Assembly (NCBI GenBank): GCA_003542575.1
Contig: DPKJ01000014.1
Coordinates: 424,566 to 488,565, forward strand
Direction of reading: 5' to 3'
Origin: Rikenellaceae bacterium
GTDB taxonomy: Bacteria; Bacteroidota; Bacteroidia; Bacteroidales; UBA932
Length of the DNA stretch: 64,000 nt
In this document: positions 16,004 to 25,076 of the stretch, piece after piece
How positions within the stretch are numbered: position 1 is the stretch's first letter
Layout: the number at the start of each line of letters is the position of its first letter
The notes under the pieces: generated by a model
Databases searched by the model: none
Told to the model about the DNA's origin: nothing
Seen by the model: the letters and a program-made list of their open reading frames with translations, nothing else
Program-made: the position numbers and the translations under genes

Positions 16004-17356
16004 ATGAAATTAAGGACAAAAGTAACCATTGCACTTACACTTTTGATGACTGTTGCCGCCGGCAGCAGCCTGTTTGGACAACATTCAACAACAGGAACCC
16101 TTACGCTGACAATTGACCAGGCACTTGAAATAGCCGTTAACGAGAACCTTAGCGTTAAAATTGCAGATGAAGAGATAAAAAGAGTTGACTGGCTTAAGAC
16201 AGAAAACTGGTACTCGCTGATGCCCTCTTTAAGCGCAAATGCACAGTATACAAACAACATCCTCAAACCGGTATTCTTTTCGGATTTTTTCCCCGGAGGC
16301 AAGATGGAGATTGGTGCAACAAACAGCTATGCTGTTAATGGAGTAATGCAGGTACCAATATTCTCGCTAGCTCTGTTTAAAAGCATTCAACTTTCTGAGC
16401 TTGACCTCAAGAACGCACTTGAATCGGCAAGGAATACCAAAATTGAGTTAATATCACAGGTTAAAAACTCTTTCTACGGGATACTTATGCTTGAGCAATC
16501 ACTGGAAGTACTGCAGGAGAGCTATAAAAATGCTGGTCAGACAGCACAGAATATAAAAAATATGTACGATAACGGTCTTGCATCGGAGTATGATAAGATA
16601 AGATCAGATGTTGCTGTAAGAAATCTACTTCCAACCATAACACAGGCAACAAACGGACTGGAACTGGCAAAAATGCAGTTAAAAGTACTATTATCACTTG
16701 ATCTTGATACCCCTCTGGAGGTGGCAGGCAACATTTCTGATTATGAAACGGAGATAGCTGCATTTCAGGGAATGGGATCAATGATCCTTGATAATAACAG
16801 CTCCCTCAGAAGTATTGATATACAACTGGAAAAGTTGTGCAAAACTTATGAACTGATTAGGTCTCAGAGGCTCCCCTCTCTTGCAGGTTTTGCAAATTAC
16901 CAGCTGCAGATGCAGAGCGAAGAGTTTACTTTTAACAGACTCTGGACAAATTCAGTGGCAGTAGGTCTTGCGCTTCAAATACCAATTTTCAACAAGTTAT
17001 CAATCTCACTTAAAGAGAAACAGACAAAGGTTGGAATAAGACAAATGAGCTATCAGAGAGAGATGGTTGAAAACAATCTCACATTGGCACTAAGGAATTC
17101 TCTTAACGAGATGAATAGAGCCAAAATACAGCTTGAGTCTGATAAAGAGGCTGTTATGCAGGCCAGAAAGGGATATGAAATTGCAAAAGTAAGGTATTCA
17201 ACAGGAACCGGTACTCTGCTTGAGCTAAACGATACTGAAGTTGCACTTACCAGATCACAACTAAACCTTAACCAAACAATTTATGACTTTATAAAGGCAC
17301 GAAATGAGTTCGAAAAGGTAACAGGTCGTGAGACAATAGAAAAAATCAATAACTAA
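16004..17356 (+). CDS. TolC-family outer membrane efflux protein
   Basis: A 450-residue protein with a Sec signal peptide (about residues 1-25) and two outer-membrane-efflux (OEP) halves of long coiled helices with beta strands between. LTLTIDQALEIAVNENLSVK and the C-terminal repeat LLELNDTEVALTRSQLNLNQ are typical. It forms the outer channel of the tripartite pump encoded by this operon. Its stop overlaps the start of the adaptor gene by one base (TAATG), a sign of translational coupling. Confidence 0.93.
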   Translation: MKLRTKVTIALTLLMTVAAGSSLFGQHSTTGTLTLTIDQALEIAVNENLSVKIADEEIKRVDWLKTENWYSLMPSLSANAQYTNNILKPVFFSDFFPGGKMEIGATNSYAVNGVMQVPIFSLALFKSIQLSELDLKNALESARNTKIELISQVKNSFYGILMLEQSLEVLQESYKNAGQTAQNIKNMYDNGLASEYDKIRSDVAVRNLLPTITQATNGLELAKMQLKVLLSLDLDTPLEVAGNISDYETEIAAFQGMGSMILDNNSSLRSIDIQLEKLCKTYELIRSQRLPSLAGFANYQLQMQSEEFTFNRLWTNSVAVGLALQIPIFNKLSISLKEKQTKVGIRQMSYQREMVENNLTLALRNSLNEMNRAKIQLESDKEAVMQARKGYEIAKVRYSTGTGTLLELNDTEVALTRSQLNLNQTIYDFIKARNEFEKVTGRETIEKINN

Positions 17357-18402
17357 TGGAAAACAAATTATTCAGAAATATGAAAAAAATAGCATCTCTA
17401 TTACTAATCGGTACTCTGGTACTTGCATCCTGCTCAGGCGAAAAGGATACAGCAGAGTCCACAGAGAAGAACTTTCCGGTAAAGGTTGCCGGGGTTGAAA
17501 TGGCTCAGGTAAGCCAGGTAATTGAATTCACAGGCAACATAGAGCCGATGGTTAAAAACTACATTTCCAGCTCTGCAGCACAACGTGTAGAGAAGATTTA
17601 TGTTGAGGTAGGTAGTCGTGTTACCAAAGGACAATTACTTGTTCAGATGGAGAGTATTAACTATGCACAAGCCAGAATTCAACTTGAAAACCTTAAGCTG
17701 GACCTTGCGAGGATTGAAGCGCTCTACAATTCAGGAGGAATAGCCGCTCAGCAGTACGATCAGATGAAGACACAGGTAAAAGTTGCAGAAGAGAGCATTG
17801 CCAATCTTGATAAAAACACAAAACTTCTCTCTCCGATTGACGGTATAATTGTTCAAAGAAACTTTGACAACGGTGACCTTGCAACAGGCCAGCCGATATT
17901 GGTAGTTATGCAGATGCAGCCTGTAAAGATTCTTATCGGAATTTCCGAAGAGTTTTTCCCTCAAGTAAAAATTGGAACACCGGTTGAGATTTCGCTTGAT
18001 ATCTATCCTGCGAAAAAATTCAACGGGAAAGTTATGCTCATTCACCCAACAATCGACCCATCAACAAGGACATTCCAGGCTGAAGTAAGAATTGAAAATC
18101 CTTCACTCCAGATGCGTCCCGGTATGTTTGCAAGAGCGAAGGTTGATTTTGGAACTAAAGACAGAATTGTAGTACCGGACAAAGCGGTTATTAAACAGCA
18201 GGGTACAAACGACAAGTATGTGTTTGTTCTGGACGGTGATGTTGTAAGGTACACAAAGGTAGAGTTAGGAAAACGAGTTGACTCAATTTATGAAGTACTT
18301 GGCGGGCTTGAGGTTGGTCAGAAAATAGTTGTTGCAGGAAACACCGCCCTGATAGATGGTTCTAAAGTTCAGATTACAGAGTCTGACCTAAACATTAAGT
18401 AA
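17356..18402 (+). CDS. RND efflux periplasmic adaptor (membrane fusion) lipoprotein
   Basis: This 348-residue protein has a lipoprotein signal with lipobox LASC. An alternative ATG at 17380 would remove 8 residues ahead of the signal. The order beta-barrel, lipoyl, helical hairpin, lipoyl, barrel is visible: VEKIYVEVGSRVTKGQLL, a short hairpin, then LLSPIDGIIVQRNFDNGDL. It bridges the inner-membrane pump and the TolC-like channel. It lies 22 bases before the pump gene. Confidence 0.95.
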   Translation: MENKLFRNMKKIASLLLIGTLVLASCSGEKDTAESTEKNFPVKVAGVEMAQVSQVIEFTGNIEPMVKNYISSSAAQRVEKIYVEVGSRVTKGQLLVQMESINYAQARIQLENLKLDLARIEALYNSGGIAAQQYDQMKTQVKVAEESIANLDKNTKLLSPIDGIIVQRNFDNGDLATGQPILVVMQMQPVKILIGISEEFFPQVKIGTPVEISLDIYPAKKFNGKVMLIHPTIDPSTRTFQAEVRIENPSLQMRPGMFARAKVDFGTKDRIVVPDKAVIKQQGTNDKYVFVLDGDVVRYTKVELGKRVDSIYEVLGGLEVGQKIVVAGNTALIDGSKVQITESDLNIK

Positions 18403-18424
18403 AATAAGAATAAAATAATTACTG

Positions 18425-21400
18425 ATGAAAATATACGAAAGTGCAGTAAAAAAACCGGTTACTACGGCCCTCATCTTTGTAGGGATAATGGTATTAGGTC
18501 TCTTCTCTTTCTCAAGACTTTCGGTTGACCTATATCCCGAGATAGAACTCAATGCGGTTATGGTAATGACCACATACTCAGGAGCGAGCGCATCCGATAT
18601 TGAGCAGAATGTGACCAAAAGAATGGAGATGTCACTAAGTACGGTGTCTGACCTCAAAAAGATAACATCTGTATCGAAAGACAATATCTCTTTGATTACA
18701 GTAGAGTTTGAGTATGGGACTGATATGACCGAAGCGGTTAACGATATCCGCTCTGTTATTGATATGCTCAGGAACTTCTTACCCGAAGGGGTTGAGAATC
18801 CTGTAATTCTCAAGTTTAACTCAACAATGATTCCTGTTGCCTTCATCTCTGCCAGGACAACGCAGAATGAGCAGGGGCTCTACAAAATTCTTGAAGATAA
18901 AGTTGGTAACCCAATTAACCGTATTGACGGAGTGGCTTCGGTCTCTATTTCAGGTGCACCTCAGAGAGAGATACAAGTGTTGACCGACCCAAGAAAACTT
19001 GAAGCTTACAGACTTACAGTTGAGCAGGTTGCCGGAGTTCTTGCAATGGAAAACCGTAATATACCGGGTGGAAATATTGATATAGGATCGGAGACCTTCT
19101 CTGTTAAAGTTGACGGGGAGTTTAAATCGAGTGACGAAATCAAAGATATTATTGTAGGCAGTTTTAATGGACGCAGTATCTATATAAGAGATATTGCAAT
19201 AGTTAAAGACACTCTTAAAGAGAGGGCCACCGAAGTGCTTACAAACGGAGAGCGGGCTGCCACAATAGTAGTTCAGAAACAGTCCGGTGCCAATGTTGTA
19301 GATATTGCAAACAAAATACAATTAGAGCTTGAAAGAATCAAACCGCTTCTTCCTCCGGATATTCAGCTTGAGATGGTTCTTGATACATCGGAATTTATAA
19401 AGGGAAGTATAGGGTCACTTACTGAAACGGTGCTTCTTGCAGGATTATTCGTAATGATTGTGGTACTGTTCTTCCTTGGAAGATGGAGAGCCACCTTTAT
19501 TATCATACTCACGATTCCGGTTTCGCTAATTGCCGCATTTATCTATCTGATGGTATCGGGTAATACTCTTAATATCATATCATTAAGTTCGCTCTCCATT
19601 GCCATAGGTATGGTGGTGGACGATGCTATTGTGGTACTTGAGAACATCACCTCACATATAGAGAAGGGTAGTAAACCAAAAGATGCTGCAATTTACGCCA
19701 CAAATGAGGTGGCAGTTGCAGTAATTGCCTCTACCCTAACCATTGTGGCGGTATTCTTTCCATTGACAATGGTTTCGGGACTTGCAGGTATAATGTTCAA
19801 GCAGCTTGGATGGATTGTTACCATAATTATAACAGTATCAACAATTGCAGCTCTTACACTTACTCCAATGTTGAGCTCAAAAATGCTCAGAAAGGACCCT
19901 AAGAGAAGCAAGGCATTCATGTTCTTTTATGCACCGATAGAGAGAGGGCTTGACGGACTGGACAGAGCATATGAGAGGTTCCTCACCTGGGCACTGGGCC
20001 ACAGATTACTGGTTATCTTTTCGGCATCGGCTCTGTTTATATCAAGCCTTTTGCTCCTGACAAAAGTAGGAACAGACTTCTTCCCTGCAGTGGACAATTC
20101 GCAAATAGGGGTAACAGTAGAACTGCCGGTTGGGACCAGAGTTGAACACTCAAGAGAACTCAACCAATATCTGTACAACCAGTGGAAAGATAAATACCCC
20201 GAAATTGAGGTAATGTCAACCACTATGGGGCAATCAGACGGATCAAACATATTCCTTTCAATGGGCAATTCAGGTACGCACCTAATCTCATATACCATGA
20301 AGCTAACTCATGTAAATTCACGTCAAAGGGATATATTTGAGATATCTGACCTAATGAGAAAAGATCTTGAAGCAATTCCTGAGATCTATAGATTTGAGGT
20401 GATGCCGGGAGGTTCAAATGAAGGTATGGGAACAGGTGGTTCATCTCTGGAGATGAATGTGCTAGGGTACAATATGGAGGATGCTGAGATGGTTGCACAT
20501 CAGGTTGCCGAAATAATGAAGAACACAGAGGGTCTTAGAGATGTTAAACTCAGCCGCGAGAACTACATGCCTCAGCTTAAGGTTCAGTTTGACAGAGCCA
20601 AGCTGGCATTGAACGGAGTAAGTCTTACAAGTGCAGCAACTGCTGTAAGAAACAGAATTAACGGTATAATCACCACACAGTTCAGAGAAGATGGAGACGA
20701 GTACGACATTGTTGTGAGAGATGAGGTTAAGTTCAGATCCAATATAGATGATGTTAAGGCCATACTATTGTATAACAACCAGGGTAAAGCCATAAGATTA
20801 AGCGAGGTGGCTGATGTTATAGAGGATTTTGCACCACCATCAATTGAACACCTTGACAGGGAGAGGGTTGTGAAGATTACCGGGTCGGTTTACAACAGGC
20901 CGCTTGGAGATATTGCCGCTGAGGTAACAAAGGCGGTAAACGAAATATCACTTCCGGCCAACATTGTGATTAAAACATCCGGAGCTTACGAAGAGCAACA
21001 GGAGTCCTTTATGGACATGATAACTCTTTTGTTACTGGTAATTATGCTTACCTACATTGTAATGGCAGCACAGTTTGAATCATTCAGAGATCCTTTTATA
21101 ATAATGTTCTCGCTTCCATTTGCATTTACCGGTGTGTTTATAGCGCTCTGGTTAACCGGAACATCACTCAGTCTTATAGCACTTATTGGTGCGGTTATGC
21201 TTGTTGGTATCGTTGTTAAGAACGGAATTGTGCTTATAGACTACATTAATCTCAATAAAGAGAGAGGGATGAGTGTTATGAAGTCGGTTGTTTCAGGTGG
21301 AAAATCTAGGTTGAGGCCTGTGCTAATGACAACTGTTACAACAATTCTGGGCATGCTTCCAATGGCCATTGGAATTGGTGAAGGTTCTGAGATATGGCAG

Positions 21401-21553
21401 CCGATGGGTATTGCAATTATCGGAGGTCTTAGCGTATCAACACTTTTAACTTTGGTTGTGATTCCAACTATCTATACATCTCTGCACGTAAGGGAGATGT
21501 CTAAGAAGAGAAAAGCTCATGCAAAAAGTCTTAAATTTAAAACTGCACGATAA
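18425..21553 (+). CDS. RND family efflux transporter permease (AcrB-like, HAE1 type)
   Basis: This 1042-residue pump has the two-fold layout of 12 membrane helices and two large periplasmic loops. The proton relay is intact: two Asp in GMVVDDAIVVLEN of helix 4 and Lys in VVKNGIVLID of helix 10. These match the drug/organic-solute (HAE1) group rather than the metal-exporting HME group. The N-terminal KKPVTTALIFVGIMVLG is typical. Substrates cannot be named from sequence. Its stop overlaps the start of a PII-like gene by one base. Confidence 0.96.
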   Translation: MKIYESAVKKPVTTALIFVGIMVLGLFSFSRLSVDLYPEIELNAVMVMTTYSGASASDIEQNVTKRMEMSLSTVSDLKKITSVSKDNISLITVEFEYGTDMTEAVNDIRSVIDMLRNFLPEGVENPVILKFNSTMIPVAFISARTTQNEQGLYKILEDKVGNPINRIDGVASVSISGAPQREIQVLTDPRKLEAYRLTVEQVAGVLAMENRNIPGGNIDIGSETFSVKVDGEFKSSDEIKDIIVGSFNGRSIYIRDIAIVKDTLKERATEVLTNGERAATIVVQKQSGANVVDIANKIQLELERIKPLLPPDIQLEMVLDTSEFIKGSIGSLTETVLLAGLFVMIVVLFFLGRWRATFIIILTIPVSLIAAFIYLMVSGNTLNIISLSSLSIAIGMVVDDAIVVLENITSHIEKGSKPKDAAIYATNEVAVAVIASTLTIVAVFFPLTMVSGLAGIMFKQLGWIVTIIITVSTIAALTLTPMLSSKMLRKDPKRSKAFMFFYAPIERGLDGLDRAYERFLTWALGHRLLVIFSASALFISSLLLLTKVGTDFFPAVDNSQIGVTVELPVGTRVEHSRELNQYLYNQWKDKYPEIEVMSTTMGQSDGSNIFLSMGNSGTHLISYTMKLTHVNSRQRDIFEISDLMRKDLEAIPEIYRFEVMPGGSNEGMGTGGSSLEMNVLGYNMEDAEMVAHQVAEIMKNTEGLRDVKLSRENYMPQLKVQFDRAKLALNGVSLTSAATAVRNRINGIITTQFREDGDEYDIVVRDEVKFRSNIDDVKAILLYNNQGKAIRLSEVADVIEDFAPPSIEHLDRERVVKITGSVYNRPLGDIAAEVTKAVNEISLPANIVIKTSGAYEEQQESFMDMITLLLLVIMLTYIVMAAQFESFRDPFIIMFSLPFAFTGVFIALWLTGTSLSLIALIGAVMLVGIVVKNGIVLIDYINLNKERGMSVMKSVVSGGKSRLRPVLMTTVTTILGMLPMAIGIGEGSEIWQPMGIAIIGGLSVSTLLTLVVIPTIYTSLHVREMSKKRKAHAKSLKFKTAR

Positions 21554-21846
21554 TGAAAGCCGTAATGATAATATATAACCAGGCCCACTCAAGTGTGGTA
21601 ATGGAAATTCTTGATAACTGTAGCATAAGGGGTTTTACTAAATGGGTTGATGTTCAGGGGAGAGGATCTGTAAAGGGAGAACCTCACTATGGAACCCATG
21701 CGTGGCCGGCCAAAAATATGGCAATTCTTGCTGTTGTTCCTGAAGAGATGTTGCCACAGCTTTTAAAAGAGCTAAAAGCCGAGAATAATGCTGCAAAGCA
21801 ACAAGGTATGAGAGCATTTGTCTGGGAGGCAGAATCAGTTATTTAA
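21553..21846 (+). CDS. PII-like small regulatory protein linked to RND pump
   Basis: This 97-residue protein fits the ferredoxin-like fold of the PII/CutA superfamily: a first strand MKAVMIIYN, a helix ending IRGFTKW, a loop region VQGRGSVKGEPHYGTHAWPA in place of the T-loop, and a final VVPEEMLPQLLKELKAENN helix. The classical PII uridylylation Tyr is not apparent. The start codon overlaps the pump stop (TAATG), so the two are made together. Members of this superfamily are known to sit beside transport genes and tune them by binding small ligands. Control of this pump is inferred. Confidence 0.72.
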   Translation: MKAVMIIYNQAHSSVVMEILDNCSIRGFTKWVDVQGRGSVKGEPHYGTHAWPAKNMAILAVVPEEMLPQLLKELKAENNAAKQQGMRAFVWEAESVI

Positions 21847-21850
21847 TTAA

Positions 21851-21870
21851 GGAGGGGCTCAGGCCCCTCT
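21851..21870 (+). terminator. Hairpin terminator after the efflux operon
   Basis: A GC-rich 7-base-pair stem (21852-21858 with 21863-21869) around a TCAG loop is followed by a T-rich stretch. It closes the operon before the thioredoxin gene. Confidence 0.75.
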
Positions 21871-21972
21871 TCTTATTTATGCTCGGTTTTAAACAGTAAA
21901 ACCTTAATAGGTTTTTTAAAAAAAACATGTTAATTTAGCACCTCAAATGTTTAATTTTAAAAAAATCAAAAA

Positions 21973-22290
21973 ATGGCTATAGCAGTAAACGACTCAAATT
22001 TCAATGAAATAGTTATTAATTCAGATAAACCTGTATTGGTTGACTTCTGGGCTCCATGGTGCGGCCCATGCCGCATGATTGCTCCAATAGTTGATGAACT
22101 GGCTGTGGAGTACGAGGGTAAAGCAGTCATTACCAAATGTGATGTTGACTCTAACGAGTCTATTCCTGTTAAATATTCAATCAGGAATATACCTACAATT
22201 CTATTTTTCAAAAACGGTGAACTAAAAGATAAAATTGTAGGATCTACAACAAAGGCAGCAATTGCAGCCAAGCTAAATGATCTAATGTAA
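21973..22290 (+). CDS. trxA: Thioredoxin
   Basis: This 105-residue protein has the redox motif WCGPC at residues 29-33 and the cis-proline NIPTILFF near residue 75. It has no signal peptide, so it is cytoplasmic, reducing disulfides in enzymes such as ribonucleotide reductase. Length matches the classic one-domain thioredoxin. It precedes a secreted beta-barrel gene by 7 bases but may have its own promoter in the AT-rich 126-base gap before it. Confidence 0.96.
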   Translation: MAIAVNDSNFNEIVINSDKPVLVDFWAPWCGPCRMIAPIVDELAVEYEGKAVITKCDVDSNESIPVKYSIRNIPTILFFKNGELKDKIVGSTTKAAIAAKLNDLM

Positions 22291-22297
22291 AAATAAA

Positions 22298-22894
22298 ATG
22301 AAAAAAATTGCAGTAATAGTATTGGGAATCCTTATTCTGTCGGCATCGGCAACCGCTCAATCAAAGTTTGGAGTAAAGGGTGGCCTTAACTTCAACTCTC
22401 TTAAGGATATTTCAGAAAATGTAGATAATACCTGGAGCAAACAGACCGGTTACCATTTTGGTGTGACATATCAGTTTAAGGTTCCTGTAATAGGTATTGG
22501 ACTGCAGCCCGATCTCCTTTTTGTAAGACAAGGTGCAGAGAATTCAATTGGTCCCAACCAAAGTTTCTACCTTGATTATCTTACTCTTCCTTTAAATATT
22601 CAACTTGGTCTGGATCTTTTGCTTATAAGGCCGTTTATAATGTTTTCTCCATATGTTTCGTATGCTGTAGGGAAGGGAGAGTCATTCGAAACTGCTGAAT
22701 GGGACGACATAAACAGATTTGACTACGGCTACGGTATTGGTGCCGGTATAGATATATGGAAGCTGCAGGTTAGTGGAAAATATAACTGGGGCCTTGGAAA
22801 GTTGCAGTCTGCCGGTGACGGCGCAATTAACGGTGAAACATTTAAAAATGCAAAACTGCAAGGCTTTCAGCTTTCGGTAAGTATAATGTTTTAG
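22298..22894 (+). CDS. Outer membrane beta-barrel protein (PorT-like family)
   Basis: This 198-residue protein has a signal peptide ending at ATAQ (about residue 20), then KFGVKGGLNFNSL, the typical opening strand of the Bacteroidetes outer membrane beta-barrel family. Alternating hydrophobic strands and a C-terminal Phe (FQLSVSIMF) support an eight-stranded barrel. Family members include porin-like and PorT secretion proteins, but a specific role cannot be assigned. Confidence 0.85.
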   Translation: MKKIAVIVLGILILSASATAQSKFGVKGGLNFNSLKDISENVDNTWSKQTGYHFGVTYQFKVPVIGIGLQPDLLFVRQGAENSIGPNQSFYLDYLTLPLNIQLGLDLLLIRPFIMFSPYVSYAVGKGESFETAEWDDINRFDYGYGIGAGIDIWKLQVSGKYNWGLGKLQSAGDGAINGETFKNAKLQGFQLSVSIMF

Positions 22895-22906
22895 GTTTTT
22901 TAAAGG

Positions 22907-23488
22907 ATGGGAAAAAGGGTATGTGTTTACTGTTCATCCAGTAACATTCTTGAATCCAAATATACTGAGGCCGCCAAAGAATTTGCAAAGGCGGCTTCTT
23001 TACTAAATTACACTATTGTGTGCGGAGGTAGTATGAGAGGGTTAATGGGTGTAATAATTGATACTGTTCTGGAAAAGGGGTCAAATGTTGAGGGGGTTAT
23101 TCCCGGTTTTATGGGAGAGATGGAGCTGCAACACCCGAGCATGAAGCAATTGGAGATAGTAGAGACAATGAGCAGACGAAAGGAACTTCTAAGGGAGGAC
23201 ACTGACGCCGTTGTAGCTTTTCCCGGAGGGTTAGGAACACTCGAGGAGTTTCTGGAAACATACACTCTTAAAAGGCTTGGTCAATACGACGGAGCAGTAA
23301 TAATATTTAATCAGGAGGGTTTTTATAATAAACTGATTGATCTTTTTGACTTTTTTGTTGAAAAAAACTGTCTAGGACAAAACTTTAGAGATAGTCTGAT
23401 TGTTGTTGATACTGTTGAAGAATTAATCGATGCTATTGAGAACAGCAGCAGATCTGTACTTGAGGCAAAACACTATCTGCCGGCATAA
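22907..23488 (+). CDS. LOG family protein (TIGR00730 Rossmann fold)
   Basis: A 193-residue protein with the LOG family signature PGGLGTLEE near residue 105 and the nucleotide-binding start VCVYCSSSN. LOG enzymes release free bases from nucleoside 5'-monophosphates (cytokinin-type phosphoribohydrolase). In bacteria they probably act in nucleotide turnover. The catalytic Arg/Glu pair (SRRKE and GTLEE) is present. It lies 2 bases before the polyprenyl synthase. Confidence 0.93.
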   Translation: MGKRVCVYCSSSNILESKYTEAAKEFAKAASLLNYTIVCGGSMRGLMGVIIDTVLEKGSNVEGVIPGFMGEMELQHPSMKQLEIVETMSRRKELLREDTDAVVAFPGGLGTLEEFLETYTLKRLGQYDGAVIIFNQEGFYNKLIDLFDFFVEKNCLGQNFRDSLIVVDTVEELIDAIENSSRSVLEAKHYLPA

Positions 23489-23490
23489 TA

Positions 23491-24465
23491 ATGGAAATAA
23501 GCAAAATCCAGGATAGAATTAAAGTTGATCTTTTAGAGGTCAATAATCTTATAAAAGAGAGCCTTGAGAGCAACGTTGAGTTACTTAACACAATTAATAA
23601 ATACCTTTTCGAGCTCAAAGGCAAGCAGATACGTCCAATATTAAGCCTGGTATCTGCAAAAGCATGTGGTATACCAAACTCCCTTACAATTTCGTGTGCA
23701 GCAGTTGCTGAGATGATACACACTGCAACATTACTCCATGACGATGTTGCCGATAATTCATCTCACAGAAGAGGTTCTCCAACCGTTCAGAATATGTACA
23801 GCCCCGCCTCATCGGTGCTTACCGGTGACTACTGGCTCTCAAAAGCACTTTCACTAATTGTAAAGCAACATAATCCAAGGGTTATGGGTTTCTTTACCAA
23901 GGCTGTAGAGGAGCTTTCAGAAGGAGAACTTTTTCAGATACAAAAAGCCTCCCGACTCGATACCACTGAGGAGGACTACTACTATATTATCTCAAGAAAG
24001 ACATCTAGTCTTTTCGTAGCATCTGTTGCCAGTGCAGTCTATTCGGCCGGAGCATCAGAGAGTCTGATATCAGATCTTAGCAAGTATGCCTATCATCTGG
24101 GAATTGCTTTCCAGATAAGAGACGATGTGTTTGATTATATGCCCGATCTTGATACAGGCAAGATGGCCGGGACTGATATTAAAGAGAAGAAGATTACTTT
24201 ACCGTTGATAAGCGCATTTAAAAACAGCTCTCCTGCAGAAAGAGACGAGATGTTAAAATTCATCAAAGACACAGACGGAGATTCAAACTCTTTGGTAGAT
24301 AAAACACTTGAATTTGTTAAGAGATTCTCGGGAATTGAATCTGCGCAAAAATCACTTGCTCAACATTCGCGGATGGCTATTGAGGCTCTGGATAATCTAA
24401 ATGATTCTGAATATAAAAAAGAGCTTGAGACTCTTGCTCTTTATGTTGGGAACAGGGTTGTTTAA
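23491..24465 (+). CDS. Polyprenyl synthetase (trans-isoprenyl diphosphate synthase)
   Basis: This 324-residue enzyme lengthens isoprenoid chains from farnesyl diphosphate and isopentenyl diphosphate, probably for the menaquinone side chain. The first aspartate motif is LLHDDVADNS near residues 85-94, the second is IRDDVFDY near residues 210-217, with GKQIRPIL at the IPP-binding site. Note that DDVAD keeps the DDxxD spacing. It overlaps the convergent DUF3109 gene by 4 bases. Confidence 0.93.
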   Translation: MEISKIQDRIKVDLLEVNNLIKESLESNVELLNTINKYLFELKGKQIRPILSLVSAKACGIPNSLTISCAAVAEMIHTATLLHDDVADNSSHRRGSPTVQNMYSPASSVLTGDYWLSKALSLIVKQHNPRVMGFFTKAVEELSEGELFQIQKASRLDTTEEDYYYIISRKTSSLFVASVASAVYSAGASESLISDLSKYAYHLGIAFQIRDDVFDYMPDLDTGKMAGTDIKEKKITLPLISAFKNSSPAERDEMLKFIKDTDGDSNSLVDKTLEFVKRFSGIESAQKSLAQHSRMAIEALDNLNDSEYKKELETLALYVGNRVV

Positions 24466-25049
24466 ATCTGACCCTCCAGCTCTTTAGCCGCGCTTTCAAG
24501 TTTTTCGTAAAATTCTAAACCAAAAGCAAATACTATAGGTTCCCTTAAGAATTTATAAACGGGAACACCTTCACTCCTCCCTTTAGCAAATGCATCTGTA
24601 CAGATATGCCATTCATGCAGGTTAAGGGCTGTCATTCCGTTTGAAAGAGTTGAAACTCTTATAGGGTAAAGCCAGCAGGAAGCCGGCTTTCTGAATTGAC
24701 TTTTTCCATCTCTGCAGGCCATCTCAATGCCGCAGAAACAATTGTCGTCTTTGTCAAAAACGGTGTAGGCGCACTCCTCTCCATCTATCAGAGGGGTAAC
24801 CAGGTCACCATCGGTATCCAGAACAAAGGGACCCGACTCCTCAACGGAGCGGATCCCCTCATCTCTGAGATATCTTTTAAAATTTGGGTACTCACTGCTT
24901 AATAAATCACACTCTTCCTTTGAAAGTGGTGCTCCGCTGTCTCCAATTATGCAACATGCTCCATGGCATTTTGAAAGGTCACAAATAAACTTCTCAGTGA
25001 GAATAGCGGAGGATACCAGAAAATTATCAATCTCAATTATTGTGGTCAT
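24462..25049 (-). CDS. DUF3109 family protein, Cys-rich
   Basis: This 195-residue protein has conserved cysteines in CDLSKCHGACC (about 25-35), CFCGIEMAC and CWLYPIR, in the pattern of the DUF3109 family, which is related to zinc/iron-chelating YkgJ-like proteins. Some eight or more cysteines could bind a metal or cluster. It has no signal peptide. The role is unknown in the family. It is leftward, 27 bases after the M16 protease stop, so it may share a transcript with it. Confidence 0.88.
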   Translation of the reverse strand: MTTIIEIDNFLVSSAILTEKFICDLSKCHGACCIIGDSGAPLSKEECDLLSSEYPNFKRYLRDEGIRSVEESGPFVLDTDGDLVTPLIDGEECAYTVFDKDDNCFCGIEMACRDGKSQFRKPASCWLYPIRVSTLSNGMTALNLHEWHICTDAFAKGRSEGVPVYKFLREPIVFAFGLEFYEKLESAAKELEGQI

Positions 25050-25076
25050 TAATCAGTGTTATATGGTTACTATTCT

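Noticed and set aside
19400..21500. RND pump as a heavy-metal (HME) exporter because of the PII-like neighbour
   Set aside because: The proton-relay motifs (GMVVDDAIVVLEN and VVKNGIVLID) fit the HAE1 group. No Met-rich metal path is visible.
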